8,301 bases of DNA from Methylophaga sp. (GTDB taxonomy: Bacteria > Pseudomonadota > Gammaproteobacteria > Nitrosococcales > Methylophagaceae), in contig JABURN010000107.1 of assembly GCA_014762585.1 (NCBI GenBank), positions 1 through 8,301 on the forward strand. Reading direction: 5' to 3'. Positions within the stretch are counted from its first letter, which is position 1. Each line of letters starts with the position of its first letter. A model generated the notes under the pieces. That model was not told where the DNA came from, made no database searches, and saw only the letters and a list, made by a program, of their open reading frames with translations. The translations under genes and the position numbers were made by a program. Shown one piece after another: positions 7,233 to 8,301 of the stretch.

Positions 7233-7244
7233 TGATTTTCCTGA
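7233..7244 (-). promoter_or_regulatory. Ribosome binding site for xseA
   Basis: TCAGGAA on the minus strand (7244-7238) places its AGGA six bases before GTG 7232-7230 and 12 bases before ATG 7226. It therefore favours the GTG start. guaB uses the same TCAGGAA motif on the other strand. Confidence 0.6.
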
Positions 7245-7250
7245 TATAAT
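7242..7250 (+). promoter_or_regulatory. Extended -10 promoter for guaB
   Basis: The sequence TGATATAAT is a perfect TATAAT box (7245-7250) preceded by TG one base away, an extended -10 element. No good -35 exists at 16-18 bases, which an extended -10 can tolerate. Transcription would start near 7257, giving a leader of about 33 bases. Confidence 0.6.
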
Positions 7251-7256
7251 TGCAGG

Positions 7257-7284
7257 ATCATATTACAGCTAATTTCAGGAACAA
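7257..7284 (-). promoter_or_regulatory. Probable sigma-70 promoter for xseA and the M23 gene
   Basis: Read on the minus strand, TTGTTC (7284-7279) and TATGAT (7262-7257) are separated by 16 bases. The -10 matches the consensus at five of six positions, while the -35 is weaker. A start near 7250 would give a leader of about 18 bases. It overlaps the DNA used by the guaB promoter. Confidence 0.45.
7275..7281 (+). promoter_or_regulatory. Ribosome binding site for guaB
   Basis: TCAGGAA precedes ATG 7290. AGGA (7277-7280) is nine bases before the start, an acceptable spacing. No riboswitch-like structure fits in the short leader. Confidence 0.55.
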
Positions 7285-7289
7285 GCCCG

Positions 7290-8301
7290 ATGAGAATTGC
7301 TCAAGAAGCTCTGACGTTTGATGACGTTTTGCTGGTCCCAGCCTATTCAAACGTCCTCCCGCGTGATGTCAATCTGGCGACAAAGTTGACCCGTGATATC
7401 ACGATTAACATCCCGCTGCTCTCCGCAGCGATGGATACTGTCACCGAAGGCCGTCTGGCCATTGCAATGGCGCAGGAAGGCGGCTTGGGTATTCTGCACA
7501 AAAACATGACCATCGAGCAACAGGCCGATGAAGTGCGCAAGGTCAAAAAATTCGAAAGCGGTGTGGTTCGTGACCCGATTACGGTCAGCCCCAACACCAC
7601 TATCGGTGAAGTCGTTGATCTGACTCGCACCCACAATATTTCCGGCGTACCGGTGGTGGATGGTGTCGACCTGGTCGGTATCGTTACCAGCCGCGACCTG
7701 CGTTTCGAAACGCACTACGACAATCCGGTCTCTTCCATCATGACCCAGAAAGACAAACTGGTCACCGTCAAGGAAGATACTTCCCGCGAAGAAGTGCTGA
7801 ACCTGCTGCACACCAACCGCATCGAGAAAGTGCTGGTGGTGGACGACAACTTCCACCTGACCGGCATGATCACGGTCAAGGACATCCAGAAACAAACCGA
7901 TAATCCGCTGGCTTCCAAAGATGATCAGGAACGCCTGCGTGTCGGTGCCGCTGTTGGTATCGGCAGTGAGAGCCAGGCCCGTGTTGAAGCACTGGCGGCA
8001 GCCGGCGTCGATGTTATTGTGGTTGATACTGCTCACGGTCACTCCCAGGGCGTACTGGATCAGGTCAAATGGGTGAAGCAGAACTTCCCGCAGGTTCAGG
8101 TTATCGGCGGTAATATCGCCACCGCAGAGGCGGCGCTGGCACTGGTTGAAGCCGGCGCGGATGCGGTCAAAGTCGGTATCGGCCCCGGTTCTATCTGTAC
8201 CACCCGTATCGTCGCCGGTGTCGGTGTCCCGCAAATCAGCGCCATCAGTAATGTGGCTGCTGCACTGGAAGGTACCGGTGTGCCACTGATTGCCGATGGC
8301 G
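7290..8301 (+). CDS. guaB: IMP dehydrogenase, 5' part (cut by window edge)
   Basis: GuaB oxidises IMP to XMP with NAD+, the first committed step of guanine nucleotide synthesis in the cytoplasm. The first 337 residues are present out of about 485-490 usual. The start [20 protein letters not shown] is diagnostic. Two CBS domains (about 92-200, including [20 protein letters not shown]) are inserted in the TIM barrel after the SAAMDTVTE and [10 protein letters not shown] motifs. Asp246 in VDTAHGH is the expected NAD-contacting residue. The active-site loop GPGSICTTR carries catalytic Cys303 (Cys305 in E. coli). The frame is open to the last base with no damage. The flap and the C-terminal barrel strands lie beyond the window. 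It is divergent from xseA, the same arrangement as in E. coli, where guaA follows guaB. Confidence 0.97.
   Translation, partial: MRIAQEALTFDDVLLVPAYSNVLPRDVNLATKLTRDITINIPLLSAAMDTVTEGRLAIAMAQEGGLGILHKNMTIEQQADEVRKVKKFESGVVRDPITVSPNTTIGEVVDLTRTHNISGVPVVDGVDLVGIVTSRDLRFETHYDNPVSSIMTQKDKLVTVKEDTSREEVLNLLHTNRIEKVLVVDDNFHLTGMITVKDIQKQTDNPLASKDDQERLRVGAAVGIGSESQARVEALAAAGVDVIVVDTAHGHSQGVLDQVKWVKQNFPQVQVIGGNIATAEAALALVEAGADAVKVGIGPGSICTTRIVAGVGVPQISAISNVAAALEGTGVPLIADG

Noticed and set aside
7238..7281. Seven-base inverted repeat TTCCTGA/TCAGGAA around the guaB promoter as an operator.
   Set aside because: Both arms are simply the ribosome binding sites of xseA and guaB, which share the same motif on opposite strands.
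7309..7335. PurR-box-like bases (GACGTTTGATGACGTTTTGC) at the start of guaB.
   Set aside because: The match to the purine repressor box is partial, and the bases encode the highly conserved LTFDDVLL stretch, so the likeness is probably coding coincidence.
7347..8234. Long open frame of 295 codons on the minus strand opposite guaB.
   Set aside because: guaB is unmistakable on the + strand with all its motifs. The antisense frame is Asp/Gly/His-rich with no recognisable domain, as expected of a codon-bias shadow.

Overview
The window looks like chromosomal DNA of a gammaproteobacterium. The evidence is the kdsC-lptC-lptA-lptB order, the xseA/guaB divergent pair, and family-typical full-length proteins. 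The genus cannot be settled from the sequence alone. Base composition is moderate and looks even across the window. I saw no insertion sequence, tRNA, rRNA, CRISPR array or phage gene.

Layout. Positions 1-2159 carry the end of a lipopolysaccharide (LPS) export operon on the + strand: the last codons of a probable kdsC, then lptC, lptA and lptB, with short gaps or overlaps. LptA is about 90 residues longer than the usual protein because a Pro/Ala-rich linker and a bacterial SH3 domain are joined to its C-terminus. After a 63-base gap comes a large + strand hybrid sensor kinase (2223-4910) with a periplasmic NMT1/THI5-like binding domain, a membrane span, a FixL-like PAS domain, a kinase core and a C-terminal receiver. 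It sits where rpoN usually follows lptB. Its stop codon overlaps by four bases the stop of a minus-strand pair, xseA followed by an M23 peptidase (7232-4907). These two are coupled by a 17-base overlap and a GTG start. xseA diverges from guaB, which runs off the right edge. The 57-base space between them holds two promoters that occupy overlapping DNA.

How the parts work together. KdsC makes KDO for LPS. LptB powers LPS extraction in the inner membrane, LptC receives LPS, and LptA bridges it across the periplasm. The kinase probably senses a small molecule in the periplasm and perhaps a second signal at the PAS domain, but no partner response regulator or Hpt protein is visible here. XseA (single-stranded DNA exonuclease), the M23 peptidoglycan hydrolase and GuaB (guanine nucleotide synthesis) are housekeeping genes. 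The two features most worth following are the LptA-SH3 fusion and the kinase. No wholly new multi-gene system is evident.
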